In this document: positions 22,901-32,287 of the stretch, piece after piece
Layout of the letters: each line of letters starts with the position of its first letter
Numbering within the stretch: the stretch's first letter is position 1
Assembly (NCBI RefSeq): GCF_032854445.1
Contig: NC_088306.1
Span: 10,316,193-10,380,192 of the forward strand
Direction: 5' to 3'
Source of the DNA: Liolophura sinensis
Lineage: Eukaryota; Mollusca; Polyplacophora; Chitonida; Chitonidae
DNA length: 64,000 nt
Made by a program: the position numbers and the translations under genes
The notes under the pieces: generated by a model
What the model saw: the letters and a program-made list of their open reading frames with translations, nothing else
What the model was told of the DNA's origin: nothing
Databases searched by the model: none

Positions 22901-25900
22901 CCAAACTTGGTATCACTATCCTAACTAAGGGGCAGTGTCACTCTCCTAACTTAGACTTCATGTCAATATCCTAACTAAGGTTTGGTGTCACTGTTCTAAC
23001 CTAAACTTGGTATCAATATCCTAACTAAGGCGTGGTGTCACTCTCCTAACTTAGACTTCATGTCAATATCCTAACAAAGGTTTGGTGTCACTGTTCTAAC
23101 CCAAACTTGGTATCACTATCCTAACTAAGGGGCAGTGTCACTCTTCTAGCTTAGACTTCATGTCAATATCCTAACTAAGGTTTGGTGTCACTGTTCTAAC
23201 CTAAACTTGGTATCAATATCCTAACTAAGGCGTGGTGTCACTCTCCTAACTTAGACTTCATGTCAATATCCTAACAAAGGGGCAGTGTCACTCTTCTAAC
23301 TTAGACTTCATGTCAATATCCTAACAAAGGTTTGGTGTCACTGTTCTAACCCAAACTTGGTATCACTATCCTAACTAAGGGGCAGTGTCACTCTTCTAGC
23401 TTAGACTTTGTGTCAATATCCTAACTAAGGTTTGGTGTCACTGTTCTAACCCAAACTTGGTATCACTATCCTAACTAAGGGGCAGTGTCACTCTTCTAGC
23501 TTAGACTTTGTGTCAATATCCTAACTAAGGTTTGGTGTCACTGTTCTAACCCAAACTTGGTATCACTATCCTAACTAAGGGGCAGTGTCACTCTTCTAAC
23601 TTAGACTTCATGTCAATATCCTAACTAAGGTTTGGTGTCACTGTTCTAACCTAAACTTGGTATCAATATTCTAACTAAGGTGTTGTGTCACTCTCCTAAC
23701 TTAGACTTCATGTCAATATCCTAACAAAGGTTTGGTGTCACTGTTCTAACCCAAACTTGGTATCACTATCCTAACTAAGGGGCAGTGTCACTCTTCTAAC
23801 TTAGACTTCATGTCAATATCCTAACAAAGGTTTGGTGTCACTGTTCTAACCCAAACTTGGTATCACTATCCTAACTAAGGGGCAGTGTCACTCTTCTAGC
23901 TTAGACTTTGTGTCAATATCCTAACTAAGGTTTGGTGTCACTGTTCTAACCCAAACTTGGTATCACTATCCTAACTAAGGGGCAGTGTCACTCTTCTAAC
24001 TTAGACTTCATGTCAATATCCTAACAAAGGTTTGGTGTCACTGTTCTAACCCAAACTTGGTATCACTATCCTAACTAAGGGGCAGTGTCACTCTTCTAGC
24101 TTAGACTTTGTGTCAATATCCTAACTAAGGTTTGGTGTCACTGTTCTAACCCAAACTTGGTATCACTATCCTAACTAAGGGGCAGTGTCACTCTTCTAGC
24201 TTAGACTTTGTGTCAATATCCTAACAAAGGTTTGGTGTCACTGTTCTAACCTAAACTTGGTACCAATATCCTAACTAAGGTGTTGTGTCACTCTTCTAAC
24301 TTAGACTTCATGTCAACATCCTAACTAAGGTTTGGTGTCGCTGTTCTAGCCTAAACTTGGTGTCAATATCCTAACTAAGGCGTGTTGTCACTCTTCTAAC
24401 TTAGACTTGGTGTCAATATCCTAACTAAGGTGTGGTGTCACTCTTCTAACTTAGACTTCATGTCAATATCCTAACTAAGGTTTGGTGTCACTGTTCTAAC
24501 CCAAACTTGGTATCAGTATCCTAACTAAGGTGTGGTGTCACTCTTCTAGCTTGGACTTCATGTCAATATCCTAACTAAGGTTTGGTGTCACTGTTCTAAC
24601 CTAAACTTGGTGTCAATATCCTAACTAAGGCATGTTTTCACTCTACTAGCTTAGATTTCGTGTCAATATTCTAAGGTTTGGTATCACTGTTCTGACCTAA
24701 ACTTGGTGTCAATATCCTAGCTACGGCATGGTTGTCAATCTTCTAGCTTAGACTTGGTGTCAATATCCCAACTAAGGCAGTGTAAGGGTTGCTGTCACTG
24801 TCCAAACTAAGAGTTGGTGGCACTATCCTATCTCAGACTTGGTGTTGCTGTCTAACAAACTAAGAATTGGTGTCACTATCCTAGCTGACACTCAGTGGCA
24901 GTATTGTATTAGTCAAAGGTCGATTTAAGTATGCCATGTTTACTTTGTATGGCTGTTTTTACAGAAATGTCTTCTTTCAACCAAAAAAAATAATAAATAT
25001 GTAGCTTACAGAGAATAGAGGAGAAAGGAAGTTCCCCATATCATGGGCAATTCATCAAGCAACTGTTAAAAAGAAAAAGAAATACATGTACATTCAGTGA
25101 AATAGTGATATAACATACTGTACATATAGTTCACAGATAACTAGAAAGAAATTAATCAATGTAATGATTTTTACACAAAAATTTGTAATAGTCTCCTAAA
25201 TTTAATATTTAAAAGGATTATGACAAACGACTCATTTCAACTTGAACATAGAAAATTTCTAGATCCAAAATATTCCCAGGCAAAAAATCACTGATAAATC
25301 TAGTATGTGGATTAACAGCTAATTAAGGCTGGTAAGACTGTTAACTCAATCACAGCTGTAATAGCAGTACACAATGACTTGGTATACGCTGTAACAATAT
25401 TGAATAGTTTTCACCAGAGCGCTCAAATAGACACAGATGTACACAACATTCAACCATGCTATCACAGAACATTCAACAGAGGTATCACAAGAGTACTCTA
25501 CCAGGGTATCAAAGAATACTCTGCCATGCTATCACAGAACATTCAACTAAGATATCATAAGAGTACTCCACCATGGTATCAAAGAATAGTCTGCCATGCT
25601 ATCACAGAACATTCAACTGAGGTATCATAAGACCACTCCACCATGGTATCAAAGAATACTCTGCCATGATATCACAGAACATTCAACTAAGATATCATAA
25701 GAGTACTCCACCATGGTATCAAAGAATACTCTGCCATGCTATCACAGAACATTCAACTGAGGTATCATAAGACCACTCCACCATGGTATCAAAGAATACT
25801 CCACCACGCTATCACAGAACATTCAACTAAGGTATCACAAGAGTACTCCACCATGGTATCAAAGAATACTCCACCATGCTATCACATAACATTCCACTGA

Positions 25901-28900
25901 GGTATCATAAGACCACTCAAACATGGCATCAAAGAATACTCCACCATGCTATCACAGAACATTCAACTAAGATATCATAAGAGTACTCCACCATGGTATC
26001 AAAGAATACTCTGCCATGCTATCACAGAACATTCAACTGAGGTATCACAAGAGTACTCCACCATGGTATCAAAGAATACTCCACCATGCTATCACAGAAC
26101 ATTCAACTAAGGTATCACAAGAGTACTCCACCATGGTATCAAAGAATACTCCACCATGCTATCACAGAACATTCAACTAAGGGAAGAGCTCAAAAGTCAG
26201 AACAGACAGTCACCTGCACTAGAACAGAGGGCGTCCATGCATGGATATGCCTTGGGCTACAAGATATGCCCGCTGTGTTGTACATCTGATCACCTGGACA
26301 GCTCCCTTACCTGTTCCTGACCAAGCTGCCTCTCTGCTAAAGTATGAAGACTGGCTGTCCAACAGCTGCAAGCTTCACTCAGCCCACGAGGACAACAGGT
26401 TTTGTTAGAGTCTGTTCACATAACTGAACACTTTACTCTATAAACTTCATTTACTGATCTAACGTGTACAAAGCCTTACAATTGTTTTTCTCTGCTGATT
26501 AAAAAAAAAAAAACAAAAAACAAAAAAAACACTTTGTTTGCATGGATGATATTTTACAGCTTCTTGAACCAAGTCTTAAGTCTCGCTCAATCAGATGGTA
26601 CATCGTAATGGGTGAACATGTACCAGCTTGTCAACACAACTACAAAAATACACTTGCCAGCGTGACATCGGCCTCTTGAGGCAGCAAACTATACTTGTAA
26701 AAACTGGTAAATCTGCTATAGCTTTCTGCACCAAACATGCAAGATTCACTGTTCGCTTATGCTGGGTACGTAGGCATAAAATCCATTTTCACACCGTTAG
26801 TTGGTATACCAGTACACTCAAGACATTATTACACCTTACTAATGTAAGCGCTAATGATCTAAAAAGAGCACTCATTTTGTGGAGATTGAGGTATCAACCT
26901 ATATAAGCGACCGAGCATTCAAAAATCAACAAATGCGGAGTCACCATGTATGCAATTCCACAGACGTGTCAATCACGACAACTGTAGACCCGATCGATGA
27001 CAGATTTATTTTAAGGTATCTTCAGTGGTTATGAAATCAATTAATACACCCAATGTAACCTTTTTTGCAGTGCCCTAATTCAGTGAAATGTCTAAGAGTC
27101 AAGGGAATAAATATAATTGGTTTGCGGAGATCTCGCAATGCACACAAGATCACAAGTCACATCAAAGTAAAATTCCCTCCTCACTCAGGGCAAGCCAGAC
27201 ATTCTGTCCCCATCAGTCCAGACTGGTCGCCTTCAGTAGCTGGAAATGAGGCTCAAAAGGGTGATTCTTTCCAAACATGCACAAGTGTATAGGCCTACAT
27301 GTGCACTCTGTTTCTGTCACACAAGGTGAATAAACATATCCCTGTCCAAGGATTAAATTCAATGTATGTTCGACAAGCTGGATGTACAGTTAGAATTCTT
27401 AAAAAATTGAAGTTGTTATAATCAGTCATCATACACGTACCGTGAGCCTCCATGTTTTATCCGCCATTAAAAACTTTCTTCCCTAGGTGTATCCAATATT
27501 CAAAAATATTTCAAACATGAGTCTAAATTTACAGCTATTTTCTCCACCTCCATTTTTTCATATCTATTATATCTGAAAGCATAATAGTATTGCCGTATGA
27601 CCCACATTGCCTCCCCCCCCCCACCTCAAATGAACCCCTTCAGTACAGGCCAACGTGTGGTGTGGGAAAATTTCATAATATATTCCAACTGAGCTGCCAA
27701 TCAATCATTACTCCCACCAAAACCATACAGTGAATATTCCATTGGAGCAGGTTATTGAAAATAAATAATATAATTGGTCAATGTTGAATTCTTTAGGCTG
27801 TCAGTTACAAATACCTGACTGTGAGCTCTCAGGAAATGTTAGCGTCCCAATTTACAGAAATACTTATTTATTTAAAAATGGCTGCAATGTACTAGTATAT
27901 GTGATGGGCATATTTCCACGTATACATCCATTTCCACACCTGCCCAACACCATGTTCAGGTATGACAAATCTCACACATCTAAAACCAAGCCGGCAGTCT
28001 GGATGTTTCAGTTCACAAATGCTTTCCTTTGACATAAATATTTTTTTACTGTTTGATCAGACATGTAAAATGTCTTCGACTCCAATCTCCGTCGACTTGA
28101 CAAGACAGTCGAAGCTTCAGATTTGGCTCGTATGTGATTGCTTGTTTCAGACTGACTTGTCTCCTATCAAGCCACATCTCCTACATGTGTCCGGCTGGTT
28201 ACACCTACATGTACACGACCGGCTGTCCGTTCCTAGAGACACGAACAGCATGGTTCCTAACATCGGCATGTCACCTTGTCTGATTCACTGTTCGACTTAT
28301 AAGCTCTTCCCTAAGGTATCACAAGAGTACTCTACCATGGTATCACAGAACATTCCACTATGGTATCACAGAAAATTCAACCAAGGTATCACAGAAAATC
28401 CAACCAAGGTATCATGAGAGTGCTCCACCATGGTATCAAAGAATACTCGGCCATGCTATCATGGAACATTCAACTAAGGTATCACAGAACATTCAACTAA
28501 GGTATCACAGAACATTCAACCAAGGTATCACAGAACATTCAACCAGCTACGGTACAATGTATCATAAGAACACCTAACTACACTGTATCAGAGAACACTC
28601 CACTATGATATCAGGAAACATGTCAATATGGTATCACACTGGTCAGAGAAAAACCCCCTAAGGTATCACACAGCGGTCCACTATGTTATCACTTGGAGGT
28701 CCACTAAGGCATCCCACACAGCACTCCACTATAGTATCAGAGAACTCTCCACTATGGTATCACACAGCAGTCCACTAAGGTATCAAACACAGCAGTCCAC
28801 TAAGGTATCACACACAGCAGTCCACTAAGGTATCACACAGCAGTCCACTAAGGTATCACACAGCACTCCACTAGGGTATAACACAACAGTCTCTACTAAA

Positions 28901-31900
28901 GGACCGTTTACACTGTTTATATGTAGGACTCACCTGCATGCTGTATAGAAGTGTCATGTGAAAACACCAGGAGCCCAGACCTACAGCTGATCAAACATGA
29001 AACAAGACACATGGTAAACTAACACTACACACCACACAAATGTTTTAATCTCACAAAATGCTGAAGCCTGGACCCAATTCTTTAAAAGCGTATTAGAGCT
29101 TAAGCCTGATATTAACCTCATATTATCTGATTGATTTGATTGTTTTTTTTTAACACCGTAATCATGGTACTCAAGAATATTTCACTTATACGACAGCGGC
29201 CAGCATTATGGTGAAAGGAAACCAGGCAGATCCCGGTTGAAACCCATGGCCATTTGCAGGTTGCTCGCAGATCTTCCCACACAGTGCCGGAGAGGAAGCC
29301 AGCATGAGCTGGGCTTGAACTCAGAGTGACTGCATCAGTGAGAGACTCCTGGTCCATTGTGCTGCGCTGGAACGCTACCCACCTCGGCCAGTCCCCTGTA
29401 TCAACTTTAGTCCAGACTAAAACACAATTTATTTTGTAGGATAGGATAGGATAGGAGGTATTATGATTAAACCTTGTTTAACTTTAATACACTTTTGAAC
29501 AACTGGCCCCTGGATTTTCAAGTTTTCCGAATGAATCTGAAACGCAGAAGTACCTGAAATACTTATATTTTTATACTAGAAATATCATACTAAAGTTTGT
29601 CAACATTTTATAAGAAAGTTAAAAAAACGAAAACATCACAAACACAGTGCAGACATTTTCTACTATTCTGTGTTGATATTGTAAATTTGTGCTTACAAGA
29701 GACTGAGGTATGTATGTATATAGGCATGTATGTAATCTTGGGGTTAAACATTGCACGGCGTAAAATTTTTCAGCCATATGGCGATGAAGAGTCATTACGT
29801 ATGTTTATACATATACTGTGTCTCTTTTGTGGCAGGGTGAGTCCATGCCGCCAAAATGCTGCCACCACTGAAGTATCATGCCGAAGACACCAAACATGAC
29901 ACCCCACCCAGTCACACTATACAGACACCGGGTCAACCAGTCCTGTTTCCTTGCTGTAATCTATCAATGGTGAGGGACAAACAAGGCAGCAACAAGTACC
30001 ATTTCTTAAAGCCTTTGGTATGACCTGATCCGGATTTGATCCCGGGTCTCCTGAGACACTAAAGTTTTTAGCAGGGGGCCCCTGTCATGTTTCCTCATTA
30101 TTCTTTGACTGGCTAGATGTGCTTGCAGTGCACATGGTGTACAGGAAAATGGCAAGTAAATGTTGACAGCCAGGCTTCACCAAAACGCTAAGATTTAATG
30201 AATTTAAAATTAATGGCATATTTTATTAAGTTTAAGTTATTAATACAGGTACATTTAAATCTAGAAAGCAATTAGTGATAGAAGTAACCTTTGACACCTT
30301 TGACAGCATGTTAGTTTAAAAGCTTTAGTTTGAAAAATAGATGAAGTCTAGCAAAGGCAAGTATCACACCTCAAAGTGAAACAATTCACTATAAGAGGCA
30401 TGCTTTACTGGACATCATAAAGGTAGCCCTTTCCACAAATGCCTAGCTTGGCCAAGCCAAAATGACAGTGAGTCTATCATCATCATAACAGGCAGTATTT
30501 CCCTTCAATACTTAGTTATTTGTAGGTATGATTATTAATAATTGTTTAACTATTATTTTTCTTTCATAAAGAGAGAAGGAGATTAGAAAAAAAAAGAATG
30601 GTATGTACTTGGGTCTAACACTTGGTAGAATGCAAGTCTCACATGTCACATACAAATGTACATGCACAAATGTGCTTTAAAATGAATATCTCATAAATTT
30701 AAAACCTCGAATCCATCATCTTTTGACTGTACATGTACTTACCCAGTAGACTAATTTGACACATGACCAGGCGTGTCTCTAAGCCGTTCCGAAGATAATA
30801 GACAGCACAGAGTAGAGGTGGAATGATCATGATCAAGTTGCTGATTGTGTTCCCTGTGAAGAACAGTGTGATCGACAGTCAAAAATGTTAGACTGCTGCT
30901 ATTGTAACATGGATATATTGTCACTTTGCACAACATTGAATTCTAATGAATGCAGACATATTTTTAGCACTGTTTCATTTATTAGGCGCCCACGCTAGTA
31001 TCCAAGCAGAACACACGTCTTGAAATCATTCTGATAATTAGGGATCCACACTAGTATCCGAGCAGGACACCTCTTGAAATCGTTTGCACTATTATTAGGG
31101 GCCCATGTTAGTATCCTACCGGGACACTGCTTGAAATTGTTTGCATTATTATTATTATTATTATTCTTGGTGAAGTCGCAAAATTGCAATATCTCCAAAA
31201 CTGGTTAAGGCAGAAAAACCAAATTTTGCAGTCTTAATAAGGAACATATGATGTTTTCTACTGTTTTACCAGTCATGTGATTTAGCGGCCATTTTGAATT
31301 TTACTGATAAGCTAAAAAAATCTTCTTCTCCAAAATGGCTAAACCTAACAAGATAAACTTTTCCAGTCACGTGCACCCAGGCATTGCCGTTGGATAACAG
31401 CTTTACTTTATTTATTTACTTCATTGTTTCATGCTGTACTCAAGAAAACTTCATGTATACAACAGTGGCCTGGGTGGGAGGAAGCTAGCCAGAATCCGGG
31501 GAAAACCCACGACCATCTGCAGTTTACTGACATACTTTGATTTCCCACCTATGACGGGAAAGGAAGCCAGCATGAGCATGAACTCGCAGAGACCACATTG
31601 GGTCATTTGCATGAACTCACAGAGACCTCCTGGGTCATTTGCTGCGCTAAGGGAGGCCATGGAGGCCCCAGTGCTGCTTCACTGGAAAAAAATAGTGAAA
31701 AATAATGAAAAATAGCCTAGGCCTATAGATTTTAGGTATTGGTAAGAATTTTTTCTGGAAAAGTAGTCAGAATGTTTCCAACCTTCTCCAAATGTGATAG
31801 TTAGAAATAACTTTAGAAATCGGCAAAAATCAGCATTGCACCCATTTACATGAATTAGCCCCACGTTATTTATCACCTTCTGACTCCACGTTCACAAAGC

Positions 31901-32287
31901 TATCTTAGACTCCAGTCAAAATTTCAAATCACTTTAAAATAGTTATTTCTCATATTACAAGGTCGAAATTTTGCTTGAAAACGTTAATTCTGAGTAAGCT
32001 AAAATAACGGAAAAAGAGTATACCAAATTTAATGACTCAGGTTTTGACTTAAGTCTAAGATCATTTCATGATACCGGGGCCAGGTCCTTGCAAGGCACCC
32101 GGATGTTGACACAAAGTATGAATACTAAAATAACATCTATTTCAGACAACTTGGTTAACTAAAACTATCGGTACTTACAAAATTCTGCAATATAATGTGT
32201 GACGACATAATTTTCTTCACACCAGTCGATGGTTGAGCTCCTTTTCCCCCAGTATCCCTCCCCAGCGTCTACATATAGCGATGGCAT
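13910..32287 (-). CDS. ACER3: Alkaline ceramidase, ACER3 type (complete, 11 exons)
   Basis: Hydrolyses ceramides or phytoceramides to a sphingoid base and fatty acid; the family works in ER/Golgi membranes. Eleven minus-strand exons join in frame with GT-AG introns and add up to 816 nt, 271 residues (human ACER3: 267). The start at 32287 is the first in-frame ATG after an in-frame stop. Residues 11-14 are GYWG, and 18-26 read STIDWCEEN, giving the calcium ligands D21, W22, E24, N26 and E35. SWCFHMTL supplies S79 and H83; LLDELPM supplies D94; LHALWH supplies H220 and H224. These match the zinc ligands and catalytic Ser/Asp of ACER3 with an offset of two to three residues. Seven hydrophobic segments are expected. 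The C-terminus ([18 protein letters not shown]) aligns with the human end. Introns 3-8 each hold a donor-proximal minisatellite. No breaks seen; it looks functional. Confidence 0.96.
14080..14109 (-). other. G-quadruplex motif in the ACER3 pre-mRNA
   Basis: On the transcribed-sense (minus) strand there are five G-runs of three to six G separated by one or two bases. It sits in intron 10, about 115 nt before the exon 11 acceptor. The motif is plain in the sequence; folding is inference. Confidence 0.8.
14363..14408 (-). CDS. ACER3: ACER3 exon 10
   Basis: 46 nt between acceptor ttttattttgcag and donor AAC|gtgagt. It encodes [15 protein letters not shown], matching the basic loop after the last catalytic helix. 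Confidence 0.9.
14574..14710 (+). repeat. Minisatellite, about 18 bp x 8
   Basis: Unit 'gtcacataaatgtatgt' with variants 'gtcccataaatgtacgt', in ACER3 intron 9, next to a SINE tail. Confidence 0.85.
14718..14870 (-). repeat. SINE family 1, tail fragment
   Basis: Minus-oriented: 'gtgttttatgtcgtactcaa', 'ataggacggctgccactatt', 'caaccatccacatgttgctg'. It ends before the head. In ACER3 intron 9. Confidence 0.82.
15487..15722 (-). repeat. SINE family 1, near full-length
   Basis: Minus-oriented, from tail (A/T-rich, 'actctgtactcaacaatatt') through body ('ggaggaaaccaggcagagcc') to part of the head ('ctcctgggtcattgcgcccc'). In ACER3 intron 9. Confidence 0.85.
15887..16040 (-). repeat. SINE family 1, head and body without tail
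   Basis: Minus-oriented body and head: 'cagggaaacccacgaccatc', 'gaatgaccagagagggagcc', 'aagaggtttcggagtcactg', ending near 'gctcttaccact'. The tail is missing. The head ends only about 30 bp from the exon 9 donor. Confidence 0.75.
16069..16173 (-). CDS. ACER3: ACER3 exon 9
   Basis: 105 nt, acceptor ttttggtgttccag, donor GG|gtgagt. Completes Arg203, then encodes a segment ending [19 protein letters not shown]. It carries both C-terminal zinc ligands H220 and H224. Confidence 0.94.
16783..17030 (+). repeat. Minisatellite, 39 bp x 6-7
   Basis: Unit 'tctgtgaatgtgtattccca' plus 'ggtcgtctataacacatat', in ACER3 intron 8. Thirteen codons per unit give open frames on the minus strand; not coding. 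Confidence 0.9.
17031..18018. other. ACER3 intron 8, nothing further recognised
   Basis: I checked both strands for an extra exon between exons 8 and 9 and found none needed: their codons join directly. Confidence 0.5.
18019..18437 (-). repeat. 83-bp tandem repeat made from the ACER3 exon 8 / intron 8 border (x5)
   Basis: Five copies with exact 83-bp spacing (marker 'cagtaacacc' at 18023, 18106, 18189, 18272, 18355), running into exon 8 itself. On the sense strand each unit holds about 58 nt of exon 8 (TGCACTGGTGTCATACTGTG onward), the donor GCG|gtatgt, and a pyrimidine stretch ending in cttag before the next copy. Confidence 0.96.
18387..18494 (-). CDS. ACER3: ACER3 exon 8
   Basis: 108 nt, acceptor ttttttgctttatag, donor GCG|gtatgt. 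It encodes a basic loop then a membrane helix ([20 protein letters not shown]). The 3' half is the source or founder of the 83-bp array that follows in the intron. Confidence 0.92.
18660..19280 (-). repeat. Minisatellite, about 33 bp x 18
   Basis: Unit 'acatcagcaggtgatataat' plus 'gaggatgatggt', with shorter variants. In ACER3 intron 7, ending about 55 bp from the exon 7 donor. Confidence 0.9.
19336..19391 (-). CDS. ACER3: ACER3 exon 7
   Basis: 56 nt, acceptor tgtacacaatacag, donor ATC|gtgagt. Encodes [18 protein letters not shown], part of a membrane helix that aligns with VMYGMLVFTLVLRSIYIV of human ACER3. Confidence 0.92.
19690..20410 (-). repeat. Minisatellite, about 47 bp x 15
   Basis: Unit 'agccatgatctcgtatctaa' plus 'agatatgcagtattcaagag' plus 'atgtttc'. 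In ACER3 intron 6, ending about 210 bp from the exon 6 donor. Confidence 0.92.
20624..20659 (-). CDS. ACER3: ACER3 exon 6 (36-nt microexon)
   Basis: Acceptor ttttttttctttcag, donor CAG|gtaggt, exactly 12 codons ([12 protein letters not shown]) in phase 0/0. Aligns with VYLKVKEPIFHQ of human ACER3. Confidence 0.9.
21020..21857 (-). repeat. 41-bp tandem repeat derived from the ACER3 exon 5 donor (about 20 copies)
   Basis: On the sense strand each unit is close to 'tggtatctttggtaagttgg' plus 'gatttgttatatatcgcttg'. The array abuts exon 5, whose end reads TGGTAACTGTG|gtaagttg, so almost every unit carries a good gtaagt donor. The most exon-like copies (with 'cacagttaccac') are at both ends of the array. 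Confidence 0.95.
21857..21938 (-). CDS. ACER3: ACER3 exon 5
   Basis: 82 nt, acceptor ttttgtgttgacag, donor GTG|gtaagt. Encodes [19 protein letters not shown] then MYCLVVTV, a loop and the start of a membrane helix. Confidence 0.9.
22270..24890 (-). repeat. Large minisatellite, 100-bp dimer of about 50-bp monomers
   Basis: Alternating monomers, one with 'ctctcctaacttagacttca' and one with 'ctgttctaacctaaacttgg', each followed by 'tcaatatcctaactaagg'. Dimers are regular from about 22560 to 24620 and decay at both edges. At 2.6 kb it is the largest array in the ACER3 gene; it fills most of intron 4 and ends about 115 bp from the exon 4 donor. Confidence 0.96.
25010..25062 (-). CDS. ACER3: ACER3 exon 4
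   Basis: 53 nt, acceptor ctttttaacag, donor CT|gtaagc. Encodes [17 protein letters not shown], with the conserved Asp94. Confidence 0.94.
25430..26180 (-). repeat. Minisatellite A of ACER3 intron 3
   Basis: Units built from 'tatcacagaacattcaacta', 'aggtatcacaagagtactcc' and 'accatggtatcaaagaatac'. The same building blocks form the second array of this intron at 28310-28890. Confidence 0.93.
26181..28309. other. ACER3 intron 3, interior
   Basis: About 2.1 kb between two related minisatellites. It holds an A-rich run near 26500 and a C-run near 27610; no exon, SINE or mobile element recognised. Confidence 0.5.
28310..28890 (-). repeat. Minisatellite B of ACER3 intron 3
   Basis: Irregular copies of 'aaggtatcacagaacattca' on the left and 'cagtccactaaggtatcaca' on the right. 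Ends about 40 bp from the exon 3 donor. Shares units with array A 2.1 kb away. Confidence 0.9.
28934..28986 (-). CDS. ACER3: ACER3 exon 3
   Basis: 53 nt, acceptor tgtttgatcag, donor CAG|gtgagt. Encodes [17 protein letters not shown] with Ser79 and His83, a catalytic serine and a zinc ligand. Confidence 0.95.
29069..29512. mobile_element. MITE-like inverted-repeat element split by a SINE
   Basis: The left end ('ggacccaattctttaaaagc', 'gtattagagcttaag') is the inverted complement of the right end ('ttaatacacttttgaacaac', 'tggcccc'), with mismatches. A SINE at 29113-29393 interrupts it, so the MITE is older. A partial copy of the same right end is at 42880-42945. In ACER3 intron 2. Confidence 0.65.
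29113..29393 (-). repeat. SINE family 1, near full-length, nested
   Basis: Minus-oriented with tail ('tactcaagaatatttcactt'), body ('acgacagcggccagcattat', 'ggagaggaagccagcatgag') and head ('tgagagactcctggtccatt', 'gtgctgcgctggaacgctac'). Confidence 0.88.
29720..30085 (-). repeat. SINE family 2, full-length but diverged
   Basis: Minus-oriented: tail side 'cttggggttaaacattgcac', middle 'tttttcagccatatggcgat', and a tRNA-like head region 'ggatttgatcccgggtctcc'. In ACER3 intron 2. Confidence 0.72.
30743..30853 (-). CDS. ACER3: ACER3 exon 2
   Basis: 111 nt, acceptor gttcttcacag, donor TGG|gtaagt. Completes Trp37 and encodes [17 protein letters not shown] then [15 protein letters not shown], the first membrane helix and the following loop. 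Confidence 0.95.
30983..31165 (-). repeat. Degenerate tandem repeat, about 60 bp x 3
   Basis: Copies of 'gcccacgctagtatccaagc' / 'ttgaaatcgtttgcactatt', followed by an (ATT)n run. In ACER3 intron 1. Confidence 0.75.
31400..31660 (-). repeat. SINE family 1, diverged copy
   Basis: Minus-oriented: 'catgctgtactcaagaaaac', 'cacgaccatctgcagtttac', 'gaaaggaagccagcatgagc'. A short internal duplication ('gcatgaactcacagagacct') is present near the head. Confidence 0.75.
31889..32082. mobile_element. MITE-like element, family B
   Basis: Inverted ends 'gttcacaaagctatcttaga' and the complement of 'taagtctaagatcatttcat'. The same family occurs at 48721-48927, there with better-preserved ends. In ACER3 intron 1, close to the exon 1 donor. 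Confidence 0.6.
32179..32287 (-). CDS. ACER3: ACER3 exon 1 (start codon)
   Basis: 109 nt from ATG at 32287 to donor TTT|gtaagt. Encodes [19 protein letters not shown] then the calcium-site motif IDWCEENY. Upstream in frame there is no other ATG before a TGA, which fixes the start even though a hydrophobic open stretch precedes it. Confidence 0.94.

Noticed and set aside
22270-24890. Branch-point-like 'ctaac' in every unit of the 100-bp array
   Set aside because: It lies on the strand opposite to the ACER3 transcript, so it cannot act as a branch point there.
360-30000. Many direct repeats considered as CRISPR arrays
   Set aside because: The repeats are back to back without unique spacers, and the DNA is clearly eukaryotic.
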